DNA of 64,000 nucleotides from Rosistilla carotiformis (GTDB taxonomy: Bacteria > Planctomycetota > Planctomycetia > Pirellulales > Pirellulaceae). Position 1 is the stretch's first letter, and the number at the start of each line of letters is the position of its first letter. Of the stretch, positions 1 to 9,303 are shown piece by piece. The position numbers and the translations under genes are program-made. The stretch lies in NCBI RefSeq assembly GCF_007753095.1, contig NZ_CP036348.1:1922001-1986000 (forward strand), written 5' to 3'. The notes beneath the pieces are model-generated. The model was not told where the DNA came from. It made no database searches and was given only the letters and a program-made list of their open reading frames with translations.

Positions 1-1
1 G

Positions 2-2449
2 CTCCTTTGCGTCGCCCAGCCGGTGTTCGCCATCAAACCGCCGCAGGTGCTCGATCCCGACTGGCAGATCGAGTTGGTTTTGTCGGAGCCCGAAATCGTC
101 ACTCCAACAGGTTGTTGTATCGACCATGATGGCAATCTGATGGTGGTCGAATGTCACACCCATTTTCCACCCGAAGGATACGCCGGTCCCAAAACCGATC
201 GGATCTACCGAATCGAAGACAGCGACGGTGATGGGATCCCCGATCGCAAGCGTCTGTTTTACGAACAGGGGCAAGCGACGATGGCGATCGCGCCGCTGGA
301 AGATGGTTGGTTCGCTGTCGCCACGCGCAGCGAATTGGTGCGGATTCGGGACAGCGATGGCGATCACGTGGCCGATCAACGCGAGGTTTTGTTGTCTCTG
401 AAAACAACCGCCACCTACCCGCACAACGGACTCTCGGGGTTGACGATGGACGCGGCGGGTTGGCTGTACGTCGGCCAAGGCGAGAACCTTGGCGAACCTT
501 ACGAATTGATCGCCGTCGACGGTTCGAAGCAAGTTGGCGATGGCGAAGGGGGCAACATCTTTCGCTGCACCTTCGATGGACATGATCTGCAACGCGTCGC
601 GACCGGATTCTGGAATCCGTTTGGGATCACGATCGATCCCTCCGGGCGTTTGTGGACTGTCGGGAACGATCCCGACGCGATGCCGCCTTGTCGGCTGATC
701 CATGTCGTCCGCGGCGCGGACTACGGATTCCAATTCCGATTTGGGCGGGCCGGCACCCATCCGCTGCAAGCCTGGAATGGTGAATTGCCAGGCACCCTTC
801 CGATGGCCGCGGGCACGGGCGAGGCCCCCTGCGACCTGATTGCTCACGGCGATCGGCTGTGGGTGACCAGTTGGGGCGACAATCGCATCGAACGTTATCG
901 ACCGCAATCGCGGGGAGCGTCTTGGTCTAGCGAGGCCGAAGTGTTTGTCCAAGGGGATGCCAGCTTCCGTCCCGTCGCGATGGCTGCCGCCGCCGACGGA
1001 TCGGTTTTTGTGACCGATTGGGCGGATCGCAGCTATCCCGTGCACGGCAAAGGGAGAGTATGGCGTCTGAGCCGGAAGGCCAGTGCATCCGCGCCAACCG
1101 AATCGTTTCCCGTTTTGACGGCTGCCGAAATCGAAACCAATCGAATTCAAAATGCCGCCGAGACGACACTGGATGAAAGGCTGAAAGCTTTAGAGAGCGA
1201 CGACGTGTTCCTTCGTCAGGCGGCCCTTGTTGGCTTGGTAGAATCCAATCAGCTTGCGGCGATCGATCAGGGGGCATTGAGGTCGCCGCGTCAGCGTGAA
1301 GCGTTGTTGACCGGTTGGCGTTGGCAAGAATTGACAGCCCCCGGTAGCATCTCCCCCCAACAACGCGATGCGTTGATCGCGTGGGGATTGACCGACATCG
1401 ATCCCGACGTCGCGTTCACGGCGCTGCGTTGGGCAACGGAGCAGCGATGCAAGGATCATTTACCTGCGATTCGCAAACTGTTGGAGCGAGATTCGCTGTC
1501 GCCTCGGTTGTTCTCCGCAGTCGTTGCTTCAATCGCCTACCTCGAAAATGGCTCGGCCGCTCGTGGCGTCCGCGACCCCGCACGGGAGAAACTGCTCTTG
1601 GAGTTCGCTGCCAATCCCACCACTGCGTTGGGGCTGCGTGCGATGGCAATCGAAATGCTCCCCAGTGAATCGAAGCTTCCAACGGCCGAACAATTAGCAA
1701 AATGGATCGTCCAGGCAAACGATCGATCTCTGGGAGTCCAGGGCGTCCGGATGTTGGTCGCCCGTGGCGGCGATGACGACTTCGCCCAGTTGGCAATCCT
1801 GGCCAGCACGGAATCGGTCGACCTGCAAACCCGCGCCGATGCGATCGCCGGCTTGGCCCGTAATGCCGGACCGCATGGTATGGTGCTGAATCAAATGGCA
1901 CTGCCGCGCCAGCCCGACGTGATCCGCCGCGAAGCGGAACGCGTACTGAAGCAAACTCGCCAAGATCACTCGGCAGCGCTGCCCCACCGCGAGGATCTTG
2001 ATCGCTGGAACGATCTGGTTGGCAGCGGAGGGGATCCTGAATCGGGGCGGCGGGTTTTCTTTCGCACAACCTGTGTTAATTGTCATTCGCATCGGGGCCG
2101 CGGCGCTTCGACGGGGCCCGATCTCACAAGTTTGTCCGGCCACATGACGCGGCGTCGCGTGCTCGAATCGATCCTGCATCCGAGCAAAGAAGTCGGCCCT
2201 CTGTATGTTCCGTGGCGGGTCGTGACAATCGACGGCCAGGTGCTGACGGGGCTCAAGCTGGATAAAGCAGGGGTTGGCAACAGCCTTCGTTTACAGGGGG
2301 CCGATGGTCTGATCTTCGAAGTTCCGTTGGCTGATATCGAGAGCCAATTGCCGGTCGCGCAATCGATCATGCCGACGGGGTTGGAAGGAACGATGAGTAT
2401 CGAAGAGCTGCGCGACCTGATCGCTTTTCTGGTGCATCCCACACCGTGA
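2..2449 (+). CDS. PVC-type heme-binding CxxCH protein, 5'-truncated by window edge
   Basis: The reading frame is open from base 2. The residues before the first possible start (GTG at 23) read LLCVAQPVFA, the end of a signal peptide, so the true start lies upstream of the window and the protein is exported. The first 350 or so residues look like the six-bladed propeller of PQQ-dependent sugar dehydrogenase-like proteins (for example ATGFWNPFGITIDPSGRLW). A helical HEAT-like stretch follows, then a C-terminal cytochrome c domain with CVNCH encoded at 2072-2086 and a Met candidate for the distal ligand near the end (IMPTGLEGTM). This order is typical of the planctomycete membrane-bound dehydrogenase/heme-binding family, thought to act in periplasmic electron transfer or sugar oxidation. 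The substrate cannot be told from the sequence. Confidence 0.9.
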   Translation, partial: LLCVAQPVFAIKPPQVLDPDWQIELVLSEPEIVTPTGCCIDHDGNLMVVECHTHFPPEGYAGPKTDRIYRIEDSDGDGIPDRKRLFYEQGQATMAIAPLEDGWFAVATRSELVRIRDSDGDHVADQREVLLSLKTTATYPHNGLSGLTMDAAGWLYVGQGENLGEPYELIAVDGSKQVGDGEGGNIFRCTFDGHDLQRVATGFWNPFGITIDPSGRLWTVGNDPDAMPPCRLIHVVRGADYGFQFRFGRAGTHPLQAWNGELPGTLPMAAGTGEAPCDLIAHGDRLWVTSWGDNRIERYRPQSRGASWSSEAEVFVQGDASFRPVAMAAAADGSVFVTDWADRSYPVHGKGRVWRLSRKASASAPTESFPVLTAAEIETNRIQNAAETTLDERLKALESDDVFLRQAALVGLVESNQLAAIDQGALRSPRQREALLTGWRWQELTAPGSISPQQRDALIAWGLTDIDPDVAFTALRWATEQRCKDHLPAIRKLLERDSLSPRLFSAVVASIAYLENGSAARGVRDPAREKLLLEFAANPTTALGLRAMAIEMLPSESKLPTAEQLAKWIVQANDRSLGVQGVRMLVARGGDDDFAQLAILASTESVDLQTRADAIAGLARNAGPHGMVLNQMALPRQPDVIRREAERVLKQTRQDHSAALPHREDLDRWNDLVGSGGDPESGRRVFFRTTCVNCHSHRGRGASTGPDLTSLSGHMTRRRVLESILHPSKEVGPLYVPWRVVTIDGQVLTGLKLDKAGVGNSLRLQGADGLIFEVPLADIESQLPVAQSIMPTGLEGTMSIEELRDLIAFLVHPTP

Positions 2450-2481
2450 TCTCACCGGTTGGGAATCGTCGAAGTGAAAAA

Positions 2482-4227
2482 TCAGCTCGGCTGTGCCGAC
2501 GCTGTCGACGCGCGAACGGTCGTGACGAGATCACGATAACGTTGGTAGAGCTTGCTCAAGTGAACCCCTAAGTAAAGGTTCGCAAGGAACGAGATCATCA
2601 GAAAGAACTGAAAGACACTCATGCTTTGCAGTCGGTCTTTGGTCACGCGGCTTTCGGCGATCAACGTGTTGTTGTCGTACAGCAACGCGTCTTTCGCTTT
2701 GGCAAGCGTGTCGTTCTCGCGTTCGAGTTCCAGCGTTTTCGTCGACAGCCGTTCGCGTTCTGCCAATAGCAGCGCGGAGGTCTTGTCGTCCGATTCAGTT
2801 TTCCCCAATTGGTCGCGAATCGATCCGTTGAACAGCCCGCCGTTGGCCGCGATCAGCAACCGTGGATCGGTCTGTTGGCCGTATGCCCCTTGCGCATACG
2901 CGGCCGAACCAAGCCCCAATTGTGACTGCGGGTATCCGAGCCCCGAGTTGTAGTTTGGATTCGGATATCCCAAGCCAGGATTGGCACTCTGGGCGTTGAG
3001 GTTGTTTGGGTTTCCATTGTTAACAAACCCCGTGCCGTCGCCGGAGTAGTTTCCATTGGGATATTGCCCTTGGTTTCCGTTGGTGCCGGTGCCGTAACCG
3101 TTCCGCAGAGGACCCAGGTTCTGATTGTTGGCGTACCCGTTTTGTGGTGCTTGTTGCGAATTGTACCCGGGTTGGTTGCTGTTCACCGTTTGCAGGTTCG
3201 TGTCGTTGGGCTGTGGTTGCTGTTGGGTGTACTGATTGTTGCCGTATTGGTTGGCATACCCTGGCGCGCTGTATCCGTTGGTCTCATTGGTTGTGGTGTT
3301 GGGATTCGGATTGGCAAACGTCGATAATGGTGAACCATTGCGATTGTCGGTGGCGTAGGCGGGATTGGCGTTGGGGTTGTTGCGGTCGTATGTGTTGTTG
3401 TTCGCAGGGGCGCCTTGCGCCGCGTTGTTGGTATTGGTGTTGTAGAGATTGGGCTGCTGGTTGGTTGCCGTGGTCATCTCTTCGCGCGTCGGTCCGTAGG
3501 GAGCTGTCGACGGCGCAGTGGCACGGGGCTGATTCGCATTGGATTGCCAAGAACTGTCGCGGTAGGTCGAACTACCCGTAGCGGCGGCCTGAGACGCACG
3601 TGGGTCGTTATAGCTGCGGAGGTCATTGGTTGGCGCGGCAGCGGCGTTTTGTTGCGAGGGGTCGTTGGTGCCGCTGCGGAAATTTTGCAGGGCGGGATTG
3701 GCGTTGTTCGTCGTGCCTGTGTTTCGGTTGGTCGTGTCCGCGGTGAAGGCGCTGGTGCTGGGCATCGCATTGCCCACGTTGCGGACCGAGTTGGGAGCCG
3801 CTTGGTTGGTTGTGGTTCGGGGTTGTTGGGCGGTTTGCGGCGCGGTGCCCATTTGGCCCGGCAGCGTGAATCCACCGTTAGGGACTCCATTTTGACCGCG
3901 CACGACAGTGCTCGGATCGCTCGCTTCCCAGACCTGGGTTTCGGTAACTTGTTGGATCGCACCAAGAACCGGCCCCAATTCATCGGGAGCGCTATTGGGG
4001 GCCAAGTCGCCAAAATCTTGCGGCAACGGACCATCGCCTACGCGAACGACGACGCGAGACACAAGCCCGCGAACGCGCGGGTCGATCCGACTGGTAAAAC
4101 CACCGGATTGTTCAAGCTGTCCCGGAGGGATCTGAATGATGTATTCGATCCCACCTTTATCATCGGGCTGCCAGCCATAATCGACTGTGATCGCAGCCAA
4201 CGCGAGAAGTAGAGGGGCTCCGCCCAT
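2482..4227 (-). CDS. Asn/Gln/Gly-rich membrane protein with coiled coil, unknown function
   Basis: No family recognised. A hydrophobic N-terminus (APLLLALAAITV) precedes a short folded region, then about 300 residues dominated by N, Q, G, P, T and Y. A charged coiled coil (about 50 residues rich in E, R, K and L) comes next, then a transmembrane helix about 25-45 residues from the C-terminus (FQFFLMISFLANLYLGVHL). The topology suggests a protein anchored at both ends with a flexible extracytoplasmic linker. I place the start at 4227 because AAGGA sits 8 nt upstream. In-frame ATGs at 4248 and 4269 would give longer forms (up to 595 residues) with a more usual charged N-terminus, so the start is uncertain. 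The gene converges on the cytochrome gene with only 32 nt between stops. Confidence 0.8.
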   Translation of the reverse strand: MGGAPLLLALAAITVDYGWQPDDKGGIEYIIQIPPGQLEQSGGFTSRIDPRVRGLVSRVVVRVGDGPLPQDFGDLAPNSAPDELGPVLGAIQQVTETQVWEASDPSTVVRGQNGVPNGGFTLPGQMGTAPQTAQQPRTTTNQAAPNSVRNVGNAMPSTSAFTADTTNRNTGTTNNANPALQNFRSGTNDPSQQNAAAAPTNDLRSYNDPRASQAAATGSSTYRDSSWQSNANQPRATAPSTAPYGPTREEMTTATNQQPNLYNTNTNNAAQGAPANNNTYDRNNPNANPAYATDNRNGSPLSTFANPNPNTTTNETNGYSAPGYANQYGNNQYTQQQPQPNDTNLQTVNSNQPGYNSQQAPQNGYANNQNLGPLRNGYGTGTNGNQGQYPNGNYSGDGTGFVNNGNPNNLNAQSANPGLGYPNPNYNSGLGYPQSQLGLGSAAYAQGAYGQQTDPRLLIAANGGLFNGSIRDQLGKTESDDKTSALLLAERERLSTKTLELERENDTLAKAKDALLYDNNTLIAESRVTKDRLQSMSVFQFFLMISFLANLYLGVHLSKLYQRYRDLVTTVRASTASAQPS

Positions 4228-4850
4228 CGCACCAATCCTTGTAAACATCAACCTAAAATAAGGACGCATTCCACGCGTGCATGAAATGCATTTTCCGCAA
4301 TCTTATGAAATCTACAGGAATGCGTAAAGATGGAAAGGTTTGCTGCCGGGAGCCTCCGAAAACGTAGCGGTTGTTTTATTGAAAGCTAGCAAAATAAACG
4401 GTTCGTTATCAGCCTAAGGACAATGGTTCTGGGGGCCTTCGGTAATCTGCGGTACATCGAGATGATGCGATTTGAAACGAAAAAGATATACGAAAAATGG
4501 GGAAGACCGTCGGAGAAAATGTTGACTATCCGCGGGCGTTGGCAAGATGCAAGTCCGTTCTCGGGATTCGCAATGCTCCCAAGCACCGACATCGCGTTGG
4601 TGGCTATATTCGGCCTCTCTGGACCTGCTGAATCGCCATCACAATCGATAATACCGGCACATTCCTAGCGTTGCATGCATAGGTTTGGTTGGTCTGTGGG
4701 GCCTCGTTGAAAAACCGTCATCTTGTTTTCGTATGCCCTCCAATTTGGACTATGCTGGTGCGAAACCCGCCGCACCCATCGCGGCCTCTCGCCCCCTGGG
4801 CTGTCACTTCCCTCGATCACTGAACGCACGTTCTCTCCCCGATTCGACCA
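4228..4850. other. Intergenic region between divergent genes
   Basis: About 600 bases lie between two divergently transcribed genes, so both promoters should be here. Short open frames exist on both strands (up to 81 codons), but none has a ribosome binding site or recognisable protein character. The part around 4300-4520 looks richer in A and T than the flanks. I see no RNA gene or clear repeat. Confidence 0.5.
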
Positions 4851-5957
4851 ATGGACGACGTCTCCTTGCTTGATCTACCGTTCCGATTTGCATTTGACGG
4901 ACCGCTTGGTCGCGTTTTGCACCGGCACGCTTTGAACGACATCGCGGCGGCGCGTTTGAGTTGGAAGTTCAAAGCCTATTATCGCATCCGACCCTGGATC
5001 CCGATCGCACTGCGACAGCGTCTGCAAAGGGGCCGTAACCGATCGCTCGATACGCCGGCCGATTGGTACCTGCCAACACCGTTCCTCCGCGACTGGCAAC
5101 AAGCTTGTCAGGCCAACGTCGAATCCACAAAAACACTGCACCCTTGGCCCGATGGTTTTCGAGTCGCCATGGTGCTGACCCACGATGTGGAAACGCGTGT
5201 GGGAGCTCGGCTCGCCCCTGCCCTTGCGAGTCTTGAAGAGGAATATGGGTTTCGATCGGCTTGGAATTTTGTCCCCTACAAATACAAGATCGATGCGGGA
5301 TTATTGGATGACTTGCGTTCCCGCGGTCACGAGATCGGAGTGCATGGCTATAACCACGATGGTCGTCTGTTTGAATCGCGACGGACCTTCGATTGGCGCA
5401 AGCTTCGGATCAACGAAGCGATCGAAGATTTTGGATCCAAAGGCTTTCGCGCCCCGATGGTCCATCGCAATCTTCAGTGGCTGCAGGGGCTCAACGTCGA
5501 TTACGACGCCAGTTGCTTTGATGTCGACCCCTTCCAAGCGATGCCCGGTGGGATCGGTTCACCATGGCCATTTATCGCTGGCAAGTTTGTCGAACTTCCA
5601 TACACGCTACCGCAAGATCACACGCTGCTGGTCGCGTTAGGGGAAACGACGCCTCGCGTCTGGATCGACAAGCTGGAATATTTGCGGCGGATCGCCGGCA
5701 TGGCGATGTTGATTACGCACCCCGATTATCTCGACACGGCCAGTCGATTAGACGTCTACCGGCAATTCTTGGAATACCTCCGCGAACAAACCGATCTCTG
5801 GCATGCACTGCCGCACGAAGTCGCAACTTGGTGGCGGCAACGCGATCAGTCGACGATCTCTCCCACCGACGATTCGATCGATGGACCTGCGGCGTCTCGT
5901 GGCCGAGTGGTCTCGATGGAGCAATTGTTTGCGGCGAGCGATTGCCCGACGCCATGA
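4851..5957 (+). CDS. Polysaccharide deacetylase family protein (NodB-like)
   Basis: A 368-residue predicted cytoplasmic protein with the NodB/CE4 pattern. The first motif is LTHDVE (His111, Asp112), the metal-binding pair is HGYNH (His165, His169), the third motif is GFRAPMVHR, and the last is LITHPDYL (His290). The family removes N- or O-acetyl groups from polysaccharides using a divalent metal. The THDVE form of motif 1, rather than TFDDG, is seen in the subgroup associated with exopolysaccharide loci. The nearby ExeA-like ATPase and chain-length-determinant-like protein on the other strand fit that setting. No signal peptide is visible. The ATG has no good Shine-Dalgarno sequence, but upstream in-frame sequence offers no better start. 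Confidence 0.85.
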   Translation: MDDVSLLDLPFRFAFDGPLGRVLHRHALNDIAAARLSWKFKAYYRIRPWIPIALRQRLQRGRNRSLDTPADWYLPTPFLRDWQQACQANVESTKTLHPWPDGFRVAMVLTHDVETRVGARLAPALASLEEEYGFRSAWNFVPYKYKIDAGLLDDLRSRGHEIGVHGYNHDGRLFESRRTFDWRKLRINEAIEDFGSKGFRAPMVHRNLQWLQGLNVDYDASCFDVDPFQAMPGGIGSPWPFIAGKFVELPYTLPQDHTLLVALGETTPRVWIDKLEYLRRIAGMAMLITHPDYLDTASRLDVYRQFLEYLREQTDLWHALPHEVATWWRQRDQSTISPTDDSIDGPAASRGRVVSMEQLFAASDCPTP

Positions 5958-6069
5958 GGGTGCCGGCGGCGCTCCGCCGCGGGAAGTTCATTGCATTGCG
6001 ATAGAAAGGCTTGCCCCGTGGCTTCGGAAGCAGAGGCGTTTTAAGAACGCGGCCTTGCCTGAATTACGT

Positions 6070-6711
6070 CTAATTGCGGTTCGACGCGCCACCGTGGACA
6101 GCGGTCAGTTGGAAGCGTTCGACCGAGACCTGCGTTCCTTCGGGCAGCGCCGTGCGACCGCCCGATTCAAGGATCAGAAGTCGATAGAACGACGCCGTGG
6201 GCAGCCAACGCAGCAGCGCGTTGCTGGTTGCCAGGCCGATGAACAACGGCCGGCTGGTGCCTGCTGGTCGGCTGATTCGATTCATTTCTACAACGTCAAC
6301 ATCGTAAGGGACATCGGCGGCCAATTGGTTGACGATTCGACGATGGCTACGTAGCAGATGGTAAGTCGTCCAGCCGCCTGCGGCGGGGGAGAACGCTTCG
6401 ATGCGGATCGGCCGCCGCGCGATATCGACCAGCTCGCTGGATAGCGCCACAAACAGCTGTGGATCCAAAACAACGCGTCCCCCTGGCACCAGGATCGGCG
6501 TCTGGGCGGAATGATCAGCCGCGTTGACGATCGATTGGGCGAGGCTTCGCAGCGACGCGGTCGTGGCGGTGGGCGACGCGACGGCGTGGGGTGGATCAAT
6601 CCATACCGTGGCCGCCGATGGTTCGGGTTCTTCCGCGGCGGACAATGCTTTCAGGCGAGCGGAGACCCGCATCGATGCAGGAATCTGTGGGCTGGTCGGC
6701 AAGCTGGTCAT
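6070..6711 (-). CDS. Hypothetical protein downstream of ExeA-like ATPase
   Basis: A 213-residue protein with no recognised domain. The first 60 residues are low-complexity (A, P, S, T). The rest is an alpha/beta-looking region with hydrophobic strands such as RPLFIGLA and YRLLILESG. It starts 8 nt after the stop of the ATPase gene, with AAGGGA inside that gene's end as a possible ribosome binding site, so the two are almost certainly co-transcribed. In exopolysaccharide loci this position is often held by a BY-kinase/CpsD-type protein, and the size is similar, but I see no Walker A motif. A degenerate member is only a guess. Confidence 0.75.
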   Translation of the reverse strand: MTSLPTSPQIPASMRVSARLKALSAAEEPEPSAATVWIDPPHAVASPTATTASLRSLAQSIVNAADHSAQTPILVPGGRVVLDPQLFVALSSELVDIARRPIRIEAFSPAAGGWTTYHLLRSHRRIVNQLAADVPYDVDVVEMNRISRPAGTSRPLFIGLATSNALLRWLPTASFYRLLILESGGRTALPEGTQVSVERFQLTAVHGGASNRN

Positions 6712-6719
6712 ACGACGAC

Positions 6720-9047
6720 TTATCCCTTGCGGATGCGGCTGAACAAAGTGGTCAGATCGTTAAGCGTCTTGGTCGCTGCGGGAACCGCAGCTCGCGGTAC
6801 GATCCCGTCCGCCTCTTGGACTTCATCTTCGATGATCAATAGATCGCGGTCGTCCGCAACTTCGATGTCGCGGGCGGCCATCGGTTTTGCATTGGTGTGC
6901 GCCGCGTGCCCTCGTGTCTTCAGGCCTTGGAAATGTCCGGAAACAATTCCCGGCGTGGTGTCGATGGCCGCATGGTTGATCGAGATCACTTCGGTACGCA
7001 GCAAGTCTTCCGTTTCGGCCAGCGGGGGATCGTTACCCTCCACGACATTGCCCATCCACAGCACAGGGCTCGGCTGGGTTTCGGGGGCTGGAGCGCCGGC
7101 GGTGATACGGACCGGTTGCGAAGCGGCATCGCTGGGACGATGGATTTCGAGCGCGATTTCGTCTTCGAAGTCACCAAAGGGATCGACGGGTTTGGGCGAA
7201 CCGTTGGTCGCAACCGGGCTCGAGGAAACTTGGTCTTCGATCGTCACATCCGTCGGTGCATCCAAGCCGACGTTCCAAAGATCGTCGGAGATCGTGCCAT
7301 ACGCCGCTTCACTGGTAACCGGTTCGTCGCTGACGTTGTTCAATTCGAGATCGGTCGAAACCTGTTCGGCAATATGCAAATCGCCCGTCACCGTGGTTTC
7401 CTCTCGGAAACAGACTGTTTCCGCATCCAGGTCGTTTTCGCACGGCAATTCGTCGGTCGCGTTGTCTTGGTCGGAGATGGCAGGCAACAGATTCAGCGGT
7501 TGAGATTCCGATGAAATCTTGTCGGCCGAACAGCTCGCCTTTCCACATCCTCCGGAGGCACATGTCGAATGCGTCGACAGACGCACAACCGGGAAATTGC
7601 GGAAACGTTGCGAGCTGTCCTCGTCAACCAGCGGCTGTTCGCTGGCGGAGGTCGTCTGAGAACCGCAGACTTCCTTGGCCTCGTCCGATGTGACCTCGGG
7701 CTCGACGATCGTTTCATCCTTTACGTCGGCTTGATCGCTAGCCGCTTCTTCGTATTGTCCGAGCACGAACGTCGGTTCCCGGTCGGAGTCGCTCGATTCG
7801 TGTCCTTCGGCGATCACCGATTCCACGCCGAAGGCTTGAGCAAAGGCATCCGCCAGCGAGATCTCCGCGGGGCTGCCGGCGTCGAAGGCGAAGTGGTCGC
7901 GTTCGTGTTCGGCGACCAATTGAACACAGGCCTCCAGCATCTCAAAGCTTTCACTGACCACTTGATCGTGATCGATCGGTTCGAGGTAGGCCGAGTCGCT
8001 TTCCAGATCCGCCGAAGCAATCCGATCCACCTCGGATTCCGCTAGCTCTGGTTTGTCTTCCGCGGTTTCCTCTTCAAAGGTTTCGTCGAAATTCTCGTCG
8101 AAATCGGACAGTTCCCCAAATTCGATCGACGCAGCATCGTCGCCGTCGCTCAATGGTCCAAAGTCGACAGTCGATGCCTTGGATGGATTTTTAGGATTGG
8201 TGCGTGTCGGCATGGGGAGCTGTTGGAGGTCGGCCCAGGCGTCTTGGACGATCTCGGCGGTGATGATCTCGACATCTTGCTGTTCGGCAAAGTACAGCAC
8301 ATGGTTCATCAGTTGGTTGATCAGACGAGGGATCCCGTCGCTGGCGCTGTGGACACTGGAGATCGCATCGTCGCGAATCAAATCGGTCGGTTCGGCACCG
8401 ACGCGTTTCAGTTGTTGTCGGATATAGTCGGCGGTTTCACCTACGGACAACGCGTGCAGATAACACCGCGCCGCGATCCGTTGTGAAAAGGATGCGAGCC
8501 GTGGATCGGAAAGATTTTCGTCCAAGCGAAGCCCTCCCGCCAAAAGCGTCCGTACGCGCGGCTTGCCGTCGCGGACGATGCTGCTGATCATGCGAATCTC
8601 TTCCAATAATTCGGCCGAAAGCGATTGCGCTTCGTCGACGATCAGCAACGTTCCGTGGTCGCCCGAGTTCTCGCGGGGCCGCAAGAAATCAATCAGCGCC
8701 AGTCGCAGTTCCCCTTCCTCTTGATCGCGGTAGGGAAGGTTCAATTGGAACATGATCGCTTGCAACAGTTCGCGACTGGTATCGATCTGCCCTTCGGAGA
8801 GCAAGGCGACTTTGTAGAGGCTGCGGTAATCGTTGGCAATCAGATTGCACAACAACGATTTTCCCAACCCCGGACCACCGATCACGATCGAGGGCCCTTC
8901 GGCTCGTTCGATCGAACGTTTGATCCGGCGACGTGTCTCTTCGACCGAACCGATCCCACAGTACGATTCCGCTTGCGGTGTCGCTGGAAATGGAGAAGCA
9001 GCGAAATAGTACTTTGAATCAATGGGAAGATCGTTCTTATCAGCCAT
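6720..9047 (-). CDS. ExeA/GspA-like AAA+ ATPase with long acidic C-terminal region
   Basis: Residues 1-280 form an ExeA-type P-loop ATPase: the N-terminal FAASPFP motif near residue 15, Walker A GGPGLGKS (57-64), Walker B LLIVDEAQ (134-141) and the downstream helical lid. ExeA-like ATPases serve in secretin assembly and, in exosortase-linked loci, in exopolysaccharide export. Residues from about 290 to 750 are highly acidic, rich in E, D, S and V and without visible domain structure. They end in a short basic helix (TTLFSRIRKG). The protein is 775 residues, much longer than the roughly 270-550 usual for the family. It leads a two-gene operon. Cytoplasmic; no membrane segment. Confidence 0.88.
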   Translation of the reverse strand: MADKNDLPIDSKYYFAASPFPATPQAESYCGIGSVEETRRRIKRSIERAEGPSIVIGGPGLGKSLLCNLIANDYRSLYKVALLSEGQIDTSRELLQAIMFQLNLPYRDQEEGELRLALIDFLRPRENSGDHGTLLIVDEAQSLSAELLEEIRMISSIVRDGKPRVRTLLAGGLRLDENLSDPRLASFSQRIAARCYLHALSVGETADYIRQQLKRVGAEPTDLIRDDAISSVHSASDGIPRLINQLMNHVLYFAEQQDVEIITAEIVQDAWADLQQLPMPTRTNPKNPSKASTVDFGPLSDGDDAASIEFGELSDFDENFDETFEEETAEDKPELAESEVDRIASADLESDSAYLEPIDHDQVVSESFEMLEACVQLVAEHERDHFAFDAGSPAEISLADAFAQAFGVESVIAEGHESSDSDREPTFVLGQYEEAASDQADVKDETIVEPEVTSDEAKEVCGSQTTSASEQPLVDEDSSQRFRNFPVVRLSTHSTCASGGCGKASCSADKISSESQPLNLLPAISDQDNATDELPCENDLDAETVCFREETTVTGDLHIAEQVSTDLELNNVSDEPVTSEAAYGTISDDLWNVGLDAPTDVTIEDQVSSSPVATNGSPKPVDPFGDFEDEIALEIHRPSDAASQPVRITAGAPAPETQPSPVLWMGNVVEGNDPPLAETEDLLRTEVISINHAAIDTTPGIVSGHFQGLKTRGHAAHTNAKPMAARDIEVADDRDLLIIEDEVQEADGIVPRAAVPAATKTLNDLTTLFSRIRKG

Positions 9048-9303
9048 GGTCGTCTACTGGTTGGATTGCGGAGATAAAATCCGAACATACGGTCTAATCG
9101 GTTTGTTCGGCAAATCTTGCCAGCCGACTGAAGGGAATCGTGTCGATTCCTCAATGGCTATTTGGGGGGGTGAGGGTTTTCCCCAGCAACATCCGAAACG
9201 GCTGTCGATCACGCAAGGGCCGAGCAGGCGGTGCATGCATGGAGGACGCGGGCGATCCGCATCGCAAGATCAACCCGGCGAAGAATCTGTCCGGTCGTGG
9301 CGG

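Noticed and set aside
3415-4212. Long plus-strand open frame (265 codons) opposite the Asn-rich gene
   Set aside because: Antisense shadow of a low-complexity gene; no start signal and Arg/Val/Gly-rich chance composition.
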